Counted from the first letter of the stretch, positions 47,000 to 56,661 are shown. The stretch: DNA of 64,000 nucleotides from Anaerophilus nitritigenes (GCF_004138215.1 NZ_RYYS01000103.1:1-64000), one strand, 5' to 3'. The notes: generated from the letters alone by a model not told the origin. Numbers and translations: made by a program.

Positions 47000-47014
47000 A
47001 ATATTCTGAAAATT
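47000..47014. promoter_or_regulatory. CodY box upstream of ilvEDB
   Basis: AATATTCTGAAAATT matches the CodY consensus AATTTTCWGAAAATT at 14 of 15 positions. It lies about 75 bases upstream of the ilvE -35. CodY represses branched-chain synthesis genes when these amino acids and GTP are plentiful. Confidence 0.5.
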
Positions 47015-47149
47015 GAAAAGAAAATATTTAAAAAAATCAAAAAACAGAATAGAGATTAAGGTAGTTTATAAAGTGTTTATTGTGATTACAAAATAATGTG
47101 GAGGTTTTACATAGAAATACTTTATGAGTTAAGATTTGTACCAATAGCC

Positions 47150-47199
47150 AAAAAGAAGGAGATGGTTTGGAAGTTGATTGAAACCATGTCCTTCTTTTT
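47150..47199. terminator. Bidirectional terminator
   Basis: AAAAAGAAGGAGATGGTTT (47150-47168) pairs with AAACCATGTCCTTCTTTTT (47181-47199), about 18 bp with one mismatch, loop 12 nt. It likely ends the minus-strand Spo0E-like gene. Confidence 0.75.
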
Positions 47200-47333
47200 G
47201 TTTTACAGCAAATTATGTATTTGATAATTATTAGAAAGTAAAGCTTTCTAATAATTATAAGCAATTGGAATATGAAATAAAAAGATAAAAATTATTTTTA
47301 TAGTATGAATAGTGCAGATCATTATATGTGAAA

Positions 47334-47483
47334 TTAATTAGTATGATTTTCAATTGCTTCTAGGATTGTATCTAAATAGTTGCTAAGCATACAAATATCA
47401 GTATCTGCTAAGTCTTCGTTATTATTCATTTTACGAGAAATTAAGTTGTGAACAGAATTCATCAAATGAACAGTAGCATGCAT
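47334..47483 (-). CDS. Spo0E-like small protein (aspartyl-phosphate phosphatase family)
   Basis: 49 residues, ATG at 47483 with AAGGAGGAGC 6 bases before it. The sequence has NLISRKMNNNEDL and CMLSNYLDTILEAIEN; the S-x-x-L-D core with flanking helices is the Spo0E family signature (SQELD in Bacillus), where it dephosphorylates Spo0A-P and delays sporulation. A preceding N-terminal stretch MHATVHLMNSVH is slightly unusual. It fits a spore former carrying ger genes. Confidence 0.6.
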   Translation of the reverse strand: MHATVHLMNSVHNLISRKMNNNEDLADTDICMLSNYLDTILEAIENHTN

Positions 47484-47846
47484 GGCTAGCTCCTCCTTTT
47501 CTTTAAATTAAGATATATTTTTATAGCATATAAGAAATGATGTGCTATAAAGAATTTTCTAAAATAAATAATACTTATTCAAGAGCATTTATATAATAGC
47601 ACATTCTATATAATTTTCAATTTAAAAAGAGATGTTCATAAAAATATATGTTCTAAATTTACTTTTTTAAAAAATAATTTAATGTTCGCATTTAATTCAA
47701 TAAATATATTTAAATATATAAAAATACAATGAATAACATCCAAAAACACGAACAATATAAAATAAAAATAGAAAAAAGTTGACTTTTGTAGAACTGTGGA
47801 TTAAAATGACAATATCAATTTAATGTATAGGAGGATGAAAATAGAC
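47484..47846. other. Divergent intergenic region with purine-permease promoter
   Basis: No gene seen. A plus-strand promoter is TTGACT (47780-47785), 17 bases, TAAAAT (47803-47808). Upstream, AATGTTCGCATTT (47681-47693) matches the PurR box (AWWWCCGAACWWT) in reverse at 12 of 13 positions and AAACACGAACAAT (47744-47756) matches at 11 of 13, but their spacing and orientation are not those of Bacillus PurR pairs. No purine riboswitch is seen. Confidence 0.45.
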
Positions 47847-49145
47847 ATGACATCTAAAGGTATTGATTTTTTTAAGCTAGAAGAACATAAAACAAATATA
47901 AAAACAGAAGCAACAGCAGGAGTAACTACATTTATGACTATGGCATATATTCTTATTGTACAGCCAAGCATGATGTCTGCTGCTGGTATGGACACAGGAG
48001 CAGTTACTGTAGTGACAGCTTTACTTTCAGGAGTATTTACATTATTTATGGCTCTTTATACAAATCTTCCTTTTGCATTAGCACCTGCCATGGGCAGTAA
48101 TGCTTTTTTTGCTTTTACGTTAGTAGCAGGAGGATTAGTGACTTGGCAACAAGGACTTGGAATGGTATTTATATCAGGGATGATATTTATCGTACTTACT
48201 ATATTAGGACTTCGTGAAATTATTGTTAAAATGATTCCTAAAAATGTGAAAATTGCAATTGGATCAGCTGTAGGATTTTTTATTGTACTTGTTGGATTTA
48301 AAAGTGCAAAGTTTATGATGATTACACAAGACGCTATTAAGATTGGAGACTTGGGAGATCCTATTACCAAATTATCTTTAATGGGACTGGCTTTAGCAGT
48401 TATTTTAATGGCGAATAAAGTAAAAGGTGCTCTTTTATGGGCAATGATTGGAACAACTATAATGGGTATTCCTATGGGAATTACAAAAGTACCTAATAGT
48501 TTGATATCTATACCTCCATCGATTGCACCTATTGCATTTCAATTAGACATTATGGGAGCATTAAAATGGAGTTTCTTTCCACTCATGTTTACATTCTTTG
48601 TAGGAGATTTTTTCTCTACTTTAGGAACTTTACTAGGAGTATCTGCAAAGGCAGGATTTTTAGATGAAGAAGGAAATTTGCCAAATATAGATAAGCCTTT
48701 TTTAGTAGATGCCATTGCTACTATAGTAGGAGCTTTACTAGGTTCTACAGTAGTAACTACTTATATTGAGTCAGCATCAGGAGTAGAAGCTGGAGGACGT
48801 ACAGGACTTACAGGAGTAGTAACAGGAATTTGTTTTTTACTTACTATGTTTTTTACACCTATTGCAGGTATGATTCCAGCAGCAGCTACAGCACCTGCCC
48901 TCATTTTGATTGGCCTTTTGATGTTATCAGGAATGAGTGAAATTGATTATTCAGATTTTACAGAAGCTTTTCCTGCTTTTGCAACTATTATTTTTACTGC
49001 TTATACATCAAGCATTGCAAATGGAATTAGTATAGGAATTATTTCTTATACTTTTGTAAAATTGGTTTCAGGAAAAGCTAAAGAACTTCATTTTGGACTT
49101 TATATTTTATGTATTCCACTGATTTTTTACTTTATTATTATGTAA
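47847..49145 (+). CDS. NCS2-family purine (guanine/hypoxanthine-type) permease
   Basis: About 432 residues, some 12-13 membrane segments. TEATAGVTTFMTMAYILIVQP at the start, GMGSNAFFAFTLV-like ALAPAMGSNAFFAF, SAVGFFIVLVGF, and ESASGVEAGGRTGLTGVV are the AzgA/PbuG-type signatures. Imports purine bases. The ATG at 47847 is 12 bases from AGGAGG; an ATG right after the AGGAGG (47835) is too near. Adenine deaminase follows, consistent with purine salvage. Confidence 0.92.
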   Translation: MTSKGIDFFKLEEHKTNIKTEATAGVTTFMTMAYILIVQPSMMSAAGMDTGAVTVVTALLSGVFTLFMALYTNLPFALAPAMGSNAFFAFTLVAGGLVTWQQGLGMVFISGMIFIVLTILGLREIIVKMIPKNVKIAIGSAVGFFIVLVGFKSAKFMMITQDAIKIGDLGDPITKLSLMGLALAVILMANKVKGALLWAMIGTTIMGIPMGITKVPNSLISIPPSIAPIAFQLDIMGALKWSFFPLMFTFFVGDFFSTLGTLLGVSAKAGFLDEEGNLPNIDKPFLVDAIATIVGALLGSTVVTTYIESASGVEAGGRTGLTGVVTGICFLLTMFFTPIAGMIPAAATAPALILIGLLMLSGMSEIDYSDFTEAFPAFATIIFTAYTSSIANGISIGIISYTFVKLVSGKAKELHFGLYILCIPLIFYFIIM

Positions 49146-49312
49146 TTATATAGGATATATACAAAATTATAAGAAATAATATTAAATTTTTAATAATTGT
49201 TCAGAAGTAAAATGCTTTTGTTATAATATAAGTTATCAACAGTTTGTGGCATGTATTTTATACATGCTATATTCTATTTAATTAGAAATGACTTGAGAAA
49301 GGGGCAAATATA

Positions 49313-51100
49313 ATGAAGATATTTCCAAAAGATAAAAAAGCATTGATTGAAGCTGCAATGGGAAAAACACCATGTGATGTAGTGATTCAAAATGTAAATA
49401 TGGTAAATGTATTTACAGGAGAAATTTATAAAGCAAATATAGGTATTTATGAAGGATTTATAGCTCACATTCAGTGTGATCCAGATGACTTACATAGACA
49501 AGAAAATGAATTAGTAGGAAAGCAGTATTATGATGGTTTTGGAAAATATATAATTCCAGGACTTATTGATGCACATATTCATATAGAAAGTACAATGATG
49601 ACACCAAAAAACTTTGCAAAAGCAGTTGTTCCACATGGAACAACTACCGTTGTTACAGATCCTCATGAAATTGCTAATGTATGTGGAATAGATGGAGTTA
49701 TGTATATGCATGAATCTAGTAAAAATCTTCCTATGAGACAATATCTTTTGGCACCATCTTGTGTACCTGCTGTTCCTGGCAAGGAAAATGGAGGAGCGAT
49801 TTTTCAAGATAAAGAAGTAAAACAATTATTAGAACTTAAAAGAGTAATAGGATTAGCAGAAGTAATGGACTATCCAGGGGTTATTCATAATGATCAAAGA
49901 ATGGTAGATATATTAGATTGTGTAGAAAAAAGAAATCTTTTTATGCAGGGACATGCCCCATTTGTAAGCGGAAGAGAACTGTCAGCTTATTTATGTGCAG
50001 GGCCTAATAGTGACCATGAAAGTCGCATAGGCCAAGAAGCAAGAGATAAAATGAGAGTAGGAATGTATGTAGATGCTAGGGAAAGCTCTATTTCAAAAAA
50101 TGTAGAAGATATTGTAAAAAATATACAAGATTTTAGGTATTTTAATTATCTTACTCTTTGTACAGATGATAGAGAAGCAGAAGATATTTTAAGTAGTGGA
50201 CATATGAATGATGTAGTAAGAAAAGCAATAAAATGTGGAATGAATCCTATAGATGCTATTAGAAGTGCTACTTTAAACGTAGCAAAAGAAATTGGAATCA
50301 ACAATTTAGGAGCGATTGCACCTGGATACGTAGCAGATTTAGTGATCTTAGATTCATTAGAAGAAATGAATCCTTGTGCAGTATTTTTTGAAGGAAAGTT
50401 AGTTGCAGAAAACAAAGAGTTAAAGGTAGAGATTGTGAATCAAGTTTTTGAATTAGAAAATAAAAATACTATGTTTGTTGAAGATATAACATTAGAAGAT
50501 TTTAAGATAAAAGCACCTATACAAGAAGGAAAAATAAAAACAAGAGTGATCAAGTATCAAGAGCTTAATTTCTCTACAACAGATTTTGTAATAGAAGAGA
50601 TTCCTGTAAAAAATGGATATTTAGATATTTCTCATGATATAAATCTTAAGTTTGTGATTATTATCAATAGACACAAAGGACACCAAACAAAGGGGTATGG
50701 GGTAGTTAGAAATTTTGGTACGCATATGGGAGCTGTAGGAAGTACAGTATCTCATGATTGTCATAATTTAACGATTGTCTATGATACACCACAGAATGCT
50801 TATATAGTTGCTAAGGATTTGATTGAACTGGGGGGAGGAATAAATTGTGCAAAAGATGAAAAAATGATAGAGCATCTACCTCTTTCTGTAGGGGGACTTA
50901 TGTCTACTAAGCCTTGTGATGTAATTGCTAAAGAAGCTACTAAAATGAAAAAAGCCTTAAAAGATTTAGGACTTACAGAGATAGAAAATCCTCTTTTAAG
51001 AATTGCTACATTAGCTCTTCCAGTTATACCAAATGCAAAAATGTCTGACCTTGGAATGGTTGATGTACTTAAACAACAAATCGTAGATTTATTTGTTTAA
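49313..51100 (+). CDS. ade: Adenine deaminase
   Basis: 595 residues. Metal site GLIDAHIHIESTMMTP, DPHEIANVCGIDG and the late DDREAEDILSSGHM; C-terminal GRTNMGAVGSTVSHD-like THMGAVGSTVSHDCHN and GGINCAKDEKMIEHLPLSVGGLMS. Converts adenine to hypoxanthine, feeding the permease-linked salvage route. The length is that of the bacterial Ade family. AAAGGGGC ribosome site; separated from the permease gene by 167 bases. Confidence 0.96.
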   Translation: MKIFPKDKKALIEAAMGKTPCDVVIQNVNMVNVFTGEIYKANIGIYEGFIAHIQCDPDDLHRQENELVGKQYYDGFGKYIIPGLIDAHIHIESTMMTPKNFAKAVVPHGTTTVVTDPHEIANVCGIDGVMYMHESSKNLPMRQYLLAPSCVPAVPGKENGGAIFQDKEVKQLLELKRVIGLAEVMDYPGVIHNDQRMVDILDCVEKRNLFMQGHAPFVSGRELSAYLCAGPNSDHESRIGQEARDKMRVGMYVDARESSISKNVEDIVKNIQDFRYFNYLTLCTDDREAEDILSSGHMNDVVRKAIKCGMNPIDAIRSATLNVAKEIGINNLGAIAPGYVADLVILDSLEEMNPCAVFFEGKLVAENKELKVEIVNQVFELENKNTMFVEDITLEDFKIKAPIQEGKIKTRVIKYQELNFSTTDFVIEEIPVKNGYLDISHDINLKFVIIINRHKGHQTKGYGVVRNFGTHMGAVGSTVSHDCHNLTIVYDTPQNAYIVAKDLIELGGGINCAKDEKMIEHLPLSVGGLMSTKPCDVIAKEATKMKKALKDLGLTEIENPLLRIATLALPVIPNAKMSDLGMVDVLKQQIVDLFV

Positions 51101-51169
51101 ATCACAGAATTCTCAATAATTGTTTCTTATTTTTATAACTTTGCTAAAATATGCTTTGTTTTTAGTCTG

Positions 51170-51196
51170 AACCACTGAATTTTTCAGTGGTTTTTT
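51170..51196 (+). terminator. Terminator after ade
   Basis: AACCACTGA (51170-51178) and TCAGTGGTT (51184-51192) with T-rich loop and six Ts after. Confidence 0.85.
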
Positions 51197-51349
51197 AAAT
51201 TACAATGTTGCTAAAGATCTTATTATTTGATAGTCTAAAAAATATGAAAGATTATGGTGAAAGGAAGGGAAAAATGAAGAGTAAAGTAGAAAAATTTATA
51301 TTGTTTATTTCCTAGGAAATGAACAAAATGACGAAATGGAGTGTGACAG

Positions 51350-52477
51350 ATGAATCAAAGAAAATTAAAAGGATTATTTTTACTATTTACATTGTTATTT
51401 ATTGTTTTAGTTTTTACAGGGTGTAGTGATGGAGTAGTCGTAGAAACTAGTAGAGAGTCAGAAGCTTTAAAAGAGCAAGTAACTACTCAAGTATTAGGGG
51501 ATTTGAAGGTGCATTTTATTGATGTAGGGCAAGCAGATAGCATTTTAATTCAAAATAAGGAATATAATATGCTCATTGATGCAGGGAATAATGCAGATGG
51601 AGATTTAGTTGTAAATTATTTAAAGGAACAAGGCGTTGAAAAATTAGATTATGTAGTAGGAACGCATCCTCATGAAGACCATATAGGAGGATTAGATGAT
51701 GTGATTGATAACTTTAATATTGAAAAGATATATATGCCAAAGGTTACTCATACTAGTAAGACATTTAAAGATGTGATTACTTCTATTAAGAAAAAAAATC
51801 TTAAAATATCTACTCCTTATGTAGGAGAAGAAATTATACTAGGAGATGCAAAAGGAATTATACTTGCTCCAAATAAAGATGAATATAAAAACCTTAACGA
51901 TTATTCTATTGTTATAAAATTAGTTTATGGAAATACTTCATTTTTATTTACTGGAGATGCAGAAGATGTTTCAGAAGATGAAATGTTAAAAAACGGATTC
52001 GACTTATCATCAGATGTATTAAAGATAGGTCATCATGGAAGTCATTCTTCTACAACAAGTTTATTTTTAGATCGAGTAAATCCTAAATATGCAGTAATTA
52101 TGTGTGAAACAGGAAATGACTATGGACATCCTCATAAAGAGACTATGGAAAAATTAAAAAGTAGAAATATTCCTGTATATAGAATAGATCAGCAAGGAAC
52201 AATTATTGCTAGTAGTAATGGAGAAGAAATACAATTTAATGTATCATCTGGAGATTATACTTATGGAAAAGATACAAAAGGTAATAAAAATAAAGAAGTG
52301 TCTAAAAATGAATCTACACAAAGTGCAATAGGAGCAATTAAAGGAAATATTAATAGTAAAGGAGAAAAGATCTATCATATGCCAGATGGTGCATATTATG
52401 CAAAGGTGAATGCAGAAGTTTATTTTAAAACAGAAGAAGAAGCACAAAATGCTGGATTTAGAAAATCAAAAAGGTAG
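51350..52477 (+). CDS. ComEC-like metallo-beta-lactamase-fold lipoprotein
   Basis: 375 residues. Signal with FTGC lipobox (Cys about residue 25); MBL core with HFIDVGQADSILIQ, GTHPHEDHIGGLDD (metal-binding HxHxDH form HPHEDH), FLFTGDAE and LKIGHHGSHSSTTSLFL. This is the C-terminal hydrolase of ComEC made as a free lipoprotein, common in Clostridia, probably a surface nuclease or phosphohydrolase. The C-terminal 80 residues (GNINSKGEKIYHMPDGAYY...FKTEEEAQNAGFRKSKR) form a nuclease-associated module that resembles Ada-type/YNEB-like metal-binding tails. DUF3006 gene follows by 8 bases. Confidence 0.9.
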   Translation: MNQRKLKGLFLLFTLLFIVLVFTGCSDGVVVETSRESEALKEQVTTQVLGDLKVHFIDVGQADSILIQNKEYNMLIDAGNNADGDLVVNYLKEQGVEKLDYVVGTHPHEDHIGGLDDVIDNFNIEKIYMPKVTHTSKTFKDVITSIKKKNLKISTPYVGEEIILGDAKGIILAPNKDEYKNLNDYSIVIKLVYGNTSFLFTGDAEDVSEDEMLKNGFDLSSDVLKIGHHGSHSSTTSLFLDRVNPKYAVIMCETGNDYGHPHKETMEKLKSRNIPVYRIDQQGTIIASSNGEEIQFNVSSGDYTYGKDTKGNKNKEVSKNESTQSAIGAIKGNINSKGEKIYHMPDGAYYAKVNAEVYFKTEEEAQNAGFRKSKR

Positions 52478-52485
52478 GGGATAGA

Positions 52486-52698
52486 ATGTATCTTATAATT
52501 GATAGATTTGAGGGGAATTATGCAATTTGTGAAGATGAACAAAAGAATATGATTTCTATTGGAAAAGAAAATATTCCCAAAGAAGCAAAGGAAGGAGATG
52601 TATTATTTGTTTATGATGAAAAAATAATCATAGATAAAGAAGAAACAAAAAAAAGAAAAGAAGAAATAGAAAAGATAGCAGATGATTTGTGGGAATAA
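52486..52698 (+). CDS. DUF3006 family protein
   Basis: 70 residues: YLIIDRFEGNYAICEDEQKNMISI and GDVLFVYDEKIIIDKEETKKRKEEI with a charged helical tail. DUF3006 proteins are regularly encoded with ComEC-like MBL lipoproteins, as here (8-base gap). Function unknown. Confidence 0.88.
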   Translation: MYLIIDRFEGNYAICEDEQKNMISIGKENIPKEAKEGDVLFVYDEKIIIDKEETKKRKEEIEKIADDLWE

Positions 52699-52725
52699 CC
52701 TTCTAGTAAACTAGGAGGTTTTTGT
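52697..52725 (+). terminator. Terminator, twin of the one at 56.7 kb
   Basis: AACCTTCTAGT (52697-52707) and ACTAGGAGGTT (52710-52720), one mismatch, then TTTTG. The first 18 bases (AACCTTCTAGTAAACTAG) recur exactly in the terminator at 56713-56730 on the other side of the protease gene. Confidence 0.85.
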
Positions 52726-52842
52726 TTTATAGAGATTTGAAAAATAGATTTTGCAAATTTTTTTTTATTGTGAAAATGAAGAGGAGTATTATATAATGAA
52801 TTAAATTATAAAAAAACTATAATTTATAGAGGGAGGAATAAA

Positions 52843-55800
52843 ATGAAAAAAAGGAAAAATTCTATTGTCAAAGGAATGGTGTTGGTATTGATAATGAGCA
52901 TGCTATTTAGTAGTATGCTGCAAATACAGGTATGGGCTGATTGGGAAAAGGGACCTATTAATCCTGAGTATGAATCATATATTCATAAGCTGAATAGTGG
53001 AGAAGACCCTTTAAGTAGTATAAAGATAGGAGAGAGGGAATATAAATTAGGGAAAATACCTACTCCCTTCATTATTTCAAATAGTAGTTCTCAGAATCTA
53101 ATGAGATTTGGAAGAATGAGCAAAGAATTTTTACCTACAAGATATGATTTAAGAGAAAAAGGAAAGCTAACTTCTGTTAAAAATCAAGGACAGTATGGTA
53201 CATGCTGGGCTTTTGCAGGGATGGCATCTTTAGAATCTTATCTCCTACCATTGAAAGAATATAACTTTTCAGAAAATCATTTAGCATATGGTCATGGATA
53301 TTTTAATAAAATTACCCTTGATGATGGAGGATTTCCTGCTCAAACATGGTCCTATTTTTTAAGATGGGAGGGTCCAGTAAATGAAGAAGATGACCCTTAT
53401 GATGGCGTAGATCGAAGGAATATGGATATAGAAACAAAAAAACATGTGCAAAATACAAGATGGATTGTGCATGGAAAAGATTTCACAAATAATGAAGGAC
53501 TAAAAAAAGCCATCCTAAAATATGGGGCAGTAGATAGTGCAGTGTATGTAGATGATGCAATGGAGTATTTACTAAATTATAATCATTATTCTTATTATTC
53601 AGGAACAAATAATGATAAAGAAAATGAAAGAAATCGAAAGGGAAATATATTGACAAATCATGAGATTACTTTAGTAGGATGGGATGATGATTATCCTAAG
53701 GAAAATTTTGTAATCACTCCACCAGGAGATGGAGCTTTTATTGTAAGAAATAGTTGGGGAAAAAATTTTGGAGATGAAGGATATTTTTATTTATCTTACT
53801 ATGACATATTTGATGATATGGAAGATGATGAAAAAATCACTTTAAGTAGTATTTATATGGGGGAGTCTGTAGAAAATTATAAAAATATTTATCAATATGA
53901 TCCTTTGGGATTGATTACTTTGATTGGAGATAAGGAATACGAAAAATTATATGGAGCAAATATTTTTACTGCAAAAGAAGACGAAAAAATTGAAGGGGTA
54001 GGGTTTTATGCTGTTGTAGATAATCTTTCATATAAAATATGGATATTTTCTAATGCTATTGAATCAGGTACTGCTCTAGATTTAGGAGATCCTATCAAAG
54101 AAGGGATTTTGCAAGAACAGGGTTATCATACGATTGAATTAGATGATTTGGTAGAAGTAAAGGAAGGAGAACAATTTTCGGTTATCGTAGAGTTTTCTGC
54201 ACCAAGGAGTGATTTTTCATATTTAGTTCCTGTTGAAAATTTTCTATATGGTTTTAGTGAAAATGCTTCTGCAAACCCAGGAGAAAGTATGCTAGGGCTA
54301 CCAAAAGAGAATACTGTATACAATGAGGTATATTGGAGTGATATAACAGATATAGATTCTACAGCAAATATTTGTATCAAAGCCTATAGCTATAAAGATA
54401 CAGTACCCAAATTAGAAGCTTATTATCCAAATCAAGAGAATAACTTATTTATGGAAGAAACAGATGAGGGAATTTTTTCTTTTAGCAAAAGGATTTTTCC
54501 ATCACAAGAATATGAAAATATTTATCTTTTAAATAAAGATATAAGTACTGTCACAAAAAATGTTTATGATACAGTTTATGAAATAGTCTATGGAAATGAA
54601 CATAAAGATTTTATTGTAGATATGGATAAAATAATTGATAACGATCGACTAAAAATTAAACCAATAGATGGTTTTAGGTTTGGAGAAAAATATACCCTTC
54701 TTATTCCTCAAAATGCCGTAGAGGATAAGGGTGGAAAAAACTTAGAAAAAGATTATAAAAAAGAAATTTCATTGCCAACAAAAGAAGAATATCTTCTTCA
54801 CCAAGCACAACAAAAGTTAAAATATAGAAATATTGTCAGTCCTATTTATGAAAATAAATTAAATTTGATTCAAGATGATGAATCTATAGGAGATAAAGGA
54901 ATTAAAATCATTTGGGAAAGTAAAGATCAAAGTTTAGTAGACAATGAGGGCAATGTTTTAAAACCATTAGATCAAATAACAACAAAGGATAAAGTAAAGC
55001 TTATAGCTCGTTTTATTTTAGGAGAAAAATCAGTTGAAAAATCATTTGATGTAAAATTAAATAATTATAAGGAGATTTTTTATACCCATAAGGTAAGAGA
55101 TGCATTAACATTTGATCAAATCAAAGGAGAAAATAATAGCCTATATGATATTAGAAGCAACCTAAGACTTATAAAAGACGGAAGCTTTTTAGGGGATGAA
55201 TATAAAGATGTTTTGATTGAATGGACTTCAAGGAATGAAAATAGTATTACAAATGATGGGGTGGTTCATCAAGGATTAGAAGATCAGAATACATATTTGA
55301 TTGCTTTAATTAGAATGAAAGGAAATATGTATGCAGATGTGACGAGTAGTTTTCCCTTAACTGTGAAAGCTTCAGAACCATCTATATCAAAGGGAGGATC
55401 TAGAGGTGGAGGAAGTAGTTCTGTAACAAATAAAAAATCTATTCAAGGATCTTTGGGAGGTAGTCTTGAAAAAAATGGTGCTACTGTAACTATACCAAAG
55501 AATGCTTTTGATGGAGAAATAGATATTACAATAGAAAAAATATCAGATATATCCAAACTACCTTTATCTAAAGAAATGAAGTTTATGAGCAATGTAGTAG
55601 AAATCAAAAAAAATAAAGAAGGGTTATTTAAAAAACCTGTTCATATCACTATAGATTATAATCTATCAAAAGTAGATTTAGAAAAATATGATTTAGGCAT
55701 CTTTTGGTTGAATGAAGAAACAAAAGAATGGATTAAACTAGATGATATTCATATAGATGAAAAAAATAAAAAAGTAAGTGGAGAAATCAATCACTTTACA

Positions 55801-56661
55801 AAATTTGCAGTAATTGCTATTGAAAAAACAGAAAATACTTCTATTCCAATACATATAAAAGATATTGACGGACATTGGGCAGAAGAAAATGTCAAAGAAT
55901 TGATACAAAAATATGGAATTACTGGTTATTCAGATCATACATTTAAGCCAGAGGATCCAATTACAAGAGCAGAGTTTACAAGTATTTTAGTAAAAGTATT
56001 GCAATTAAAAGGAAGTGGAAAAATATTTTTAGATACTAAAGATCATTGGGCAAAGGATGTTATTTCTATTGCTCAAAGGAATGAGATTGCATCTGGATAT
56101 GAAGATGGAAATTTTAGACCAGATGAGTACATTACTAGAGAGCAAATGGTTGCAATGCTTGCAAAAGCCATGAAGCTTTCGCAAGGTAAAAGCACTTTAG
56201 ATTTTATAGACAGTAAAGATATATCTTCATGGGCAATAGAACCTTTAAAAGTAGCAGTACAGACAGATTTAATAAAAGGATATCCAGGAAATATATTAAA
56301 GCCAAAAGGATATGCAACAAGAGCGGAGGCTGCAACTATGATTAAAAAGGGTTTAGATCTTTCTTCAACAAAAGAGATAAAAGTAGGAGAAGAATTTCAA
56401 ATACAGTTAGAAGAAAATATTACAACAGGTGCTACATGGCATGTAGATATAGACAATGAAAATATGATAAAAATCATTACTAGTGAATACAAGGAAAAGG
56501 AAAACCAAGAAGGAAGAAAAGGGGCAGGAGGAATCCATACCTGGGTAGTTAAAGGATTAAAAGAAGGAAAGACAAAAATACATTTTAGATTGTATCAAGA
56601 TTGGAATAAAGATACAATTTATCAAACAAGAGACTATACAATTCATGTATTATCAAAATAA
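52843..56661 (+). CDS. SLH-anchored papain-like (C1) protease with C-terminal chagasin-like (I42) domain
   Basis: 1272 residues. Signal peptide 1-32; C1 peptidase about 95-345 with oxyanion Gln115, catalytic Cys121 (GTCWAF), His273 (NHEITLVGWDDDY) and Asn303 (RNSWGKNFGDEGY); lectin-like domain about 350-510 common in clostridial C1 proteases; Ig-like segments about 515-840; Gly/Ser linker about 850; ZU5-like domain about 865-985; three SLH repeats (about 1007-1055, 1063-1112, 1123-1170, with GHWAEE and DHWAKD) for cell-wall binding; and residues 1179-1272 resembling chagasin inhibitors of C1 proteases: ENITTGATW, GAGGIHTW and FRLYQDW correspond to the NPTTGY, GxGG and RPW loops. An enzyme carrying its own inhibitor type is unusual. 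Confidence 0.88.
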   Translation: MKKRKNSIVKGMVLVLIMSMLFSSMLQIQVWADWEKGPINPEYESYIHKLNSGEDPLSSIKIGEREYKLGKIPTPFIISNSSSQNLMRFGRMSKEFLPTRYDLREKGKLTSVKNQGQYGTCWAFAGMASLESYLLPLKEYNFSENHLAYGHGYFNKITLDDGGFPAQTWSYFLRWEGPVNEEDDPYDGVDRRNMDIETKKHVQNTRWIVHGKDFTNNEGLKKAILKYGAVDSAVYVDDAMEYLLNYNHYSYYSGTNNDKENERNRKGNILTNHEITLVGWDDDYPKENFVITPPGDGAFIVRNSWGKNFGDEGYFYLSYYDIFDDMEDDEKITLSSIYMGESVENYKNIYQYDPLGLITLIGDKEYEKLYGANIFTAKEDEKIEGVGFYAVVDNLSYKIWIFSNAIESGTALDLGDPIKEGILQEQGYHTIELDDLVEVKEGEQFSVIVEFSAPRSDFSYLVPVENFLYGFSENASANPGESMLGLPKENTVYNEVYWSDITDIDSTANICIKAYSYKDTVPKLEAYYPNQENNLFMEETDEGIFSFSKRIFPSQEYENIYLLNKDISTVTKNVYDTVYEIVYGNEHKDFIVDMDKIIDNDRLKIKPIDGFRFGEKYTLLIPQNAVEDKGGKNLEKDYKKEISLPTKEEYLLHQAQQKLKYRNIVSPIYENKLNLIQDDESIGDKGIKIIWESKDQSLVDNEGNVLKPLDQITTKDKVKLIARFILGEKSVEKSFDVKLNNYKEIFYTHKVRDALTFDQIKGENNSLYDIRSNLRLIKDGSFLGDEYKDVLIEWTSRNENSITNDGVVHQGLEDQNTYLIALIRMKGNMYADVTSSFPLTVKASEPSISKGGSRGGGSSSVTNKKSIQGSLGGSLEKNGATVTIPKNAFDGEIDITIEKISDISKLPLSKEMKFMSNVVEIKKNKEGLFKKPVHITIDYNLSKVDLEKYDLGIFWLNEETKEWIKLDDIHIDEKNKKVSGEINHFTKFAVIAIEKTENTSIPIHIKDIDGHWAEENVKELIQKYGITGYSDHTFKPEDPITRAEFTSILVKVLQLKGSGKIFLDTKDHWAKDVISIAQRNEIASGYEDGNFRPDEYITREQMVAMLAKAMKLSQGKSTLDFIDSKDISSWAIEPLKVAVQTDLIKGYPGNILKPKGYATRAEAATMIKKGLDLSSTKEIKVGEEFQIQLEENITTGATWHVDIDNENMIKIITSEYKEKENQEGRKGAGGIHTWVVKGLKEGKTKIHFRLYQDWNKDTIYQTRDYTIHVLSK

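Larger units (their letters stand above)
46828..47333. other. Intergenic region upstream of ilvE
   Basis: Holds the ilvE promoter and CodY box, and a strong bidirectional terminator at 47150-47199. Between them I see no supported gene. A minus-strand open frame at 47037-47264 crosses the terminator and is not believable. Confidence 0.5.

Noticed and set aside
47037-47264. Minus-strand open frame of 75 codons
   Set aside because: It runs through both arms of a strong terminator hairpin and lacks a ribosome site.
46828-47333. Third T-box ahead of ilvE
   Set aside because: The promoter lies about 65 bases before ilvE and there is no AGGGTGGNACCGCG or stem I.
47484-47846. Possible purine riboswitch before the NCS2 permease
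   Set aside because: The conserved loop motifs and a terminator or sequestering stem are absent; only an ordinary promoter is visible.
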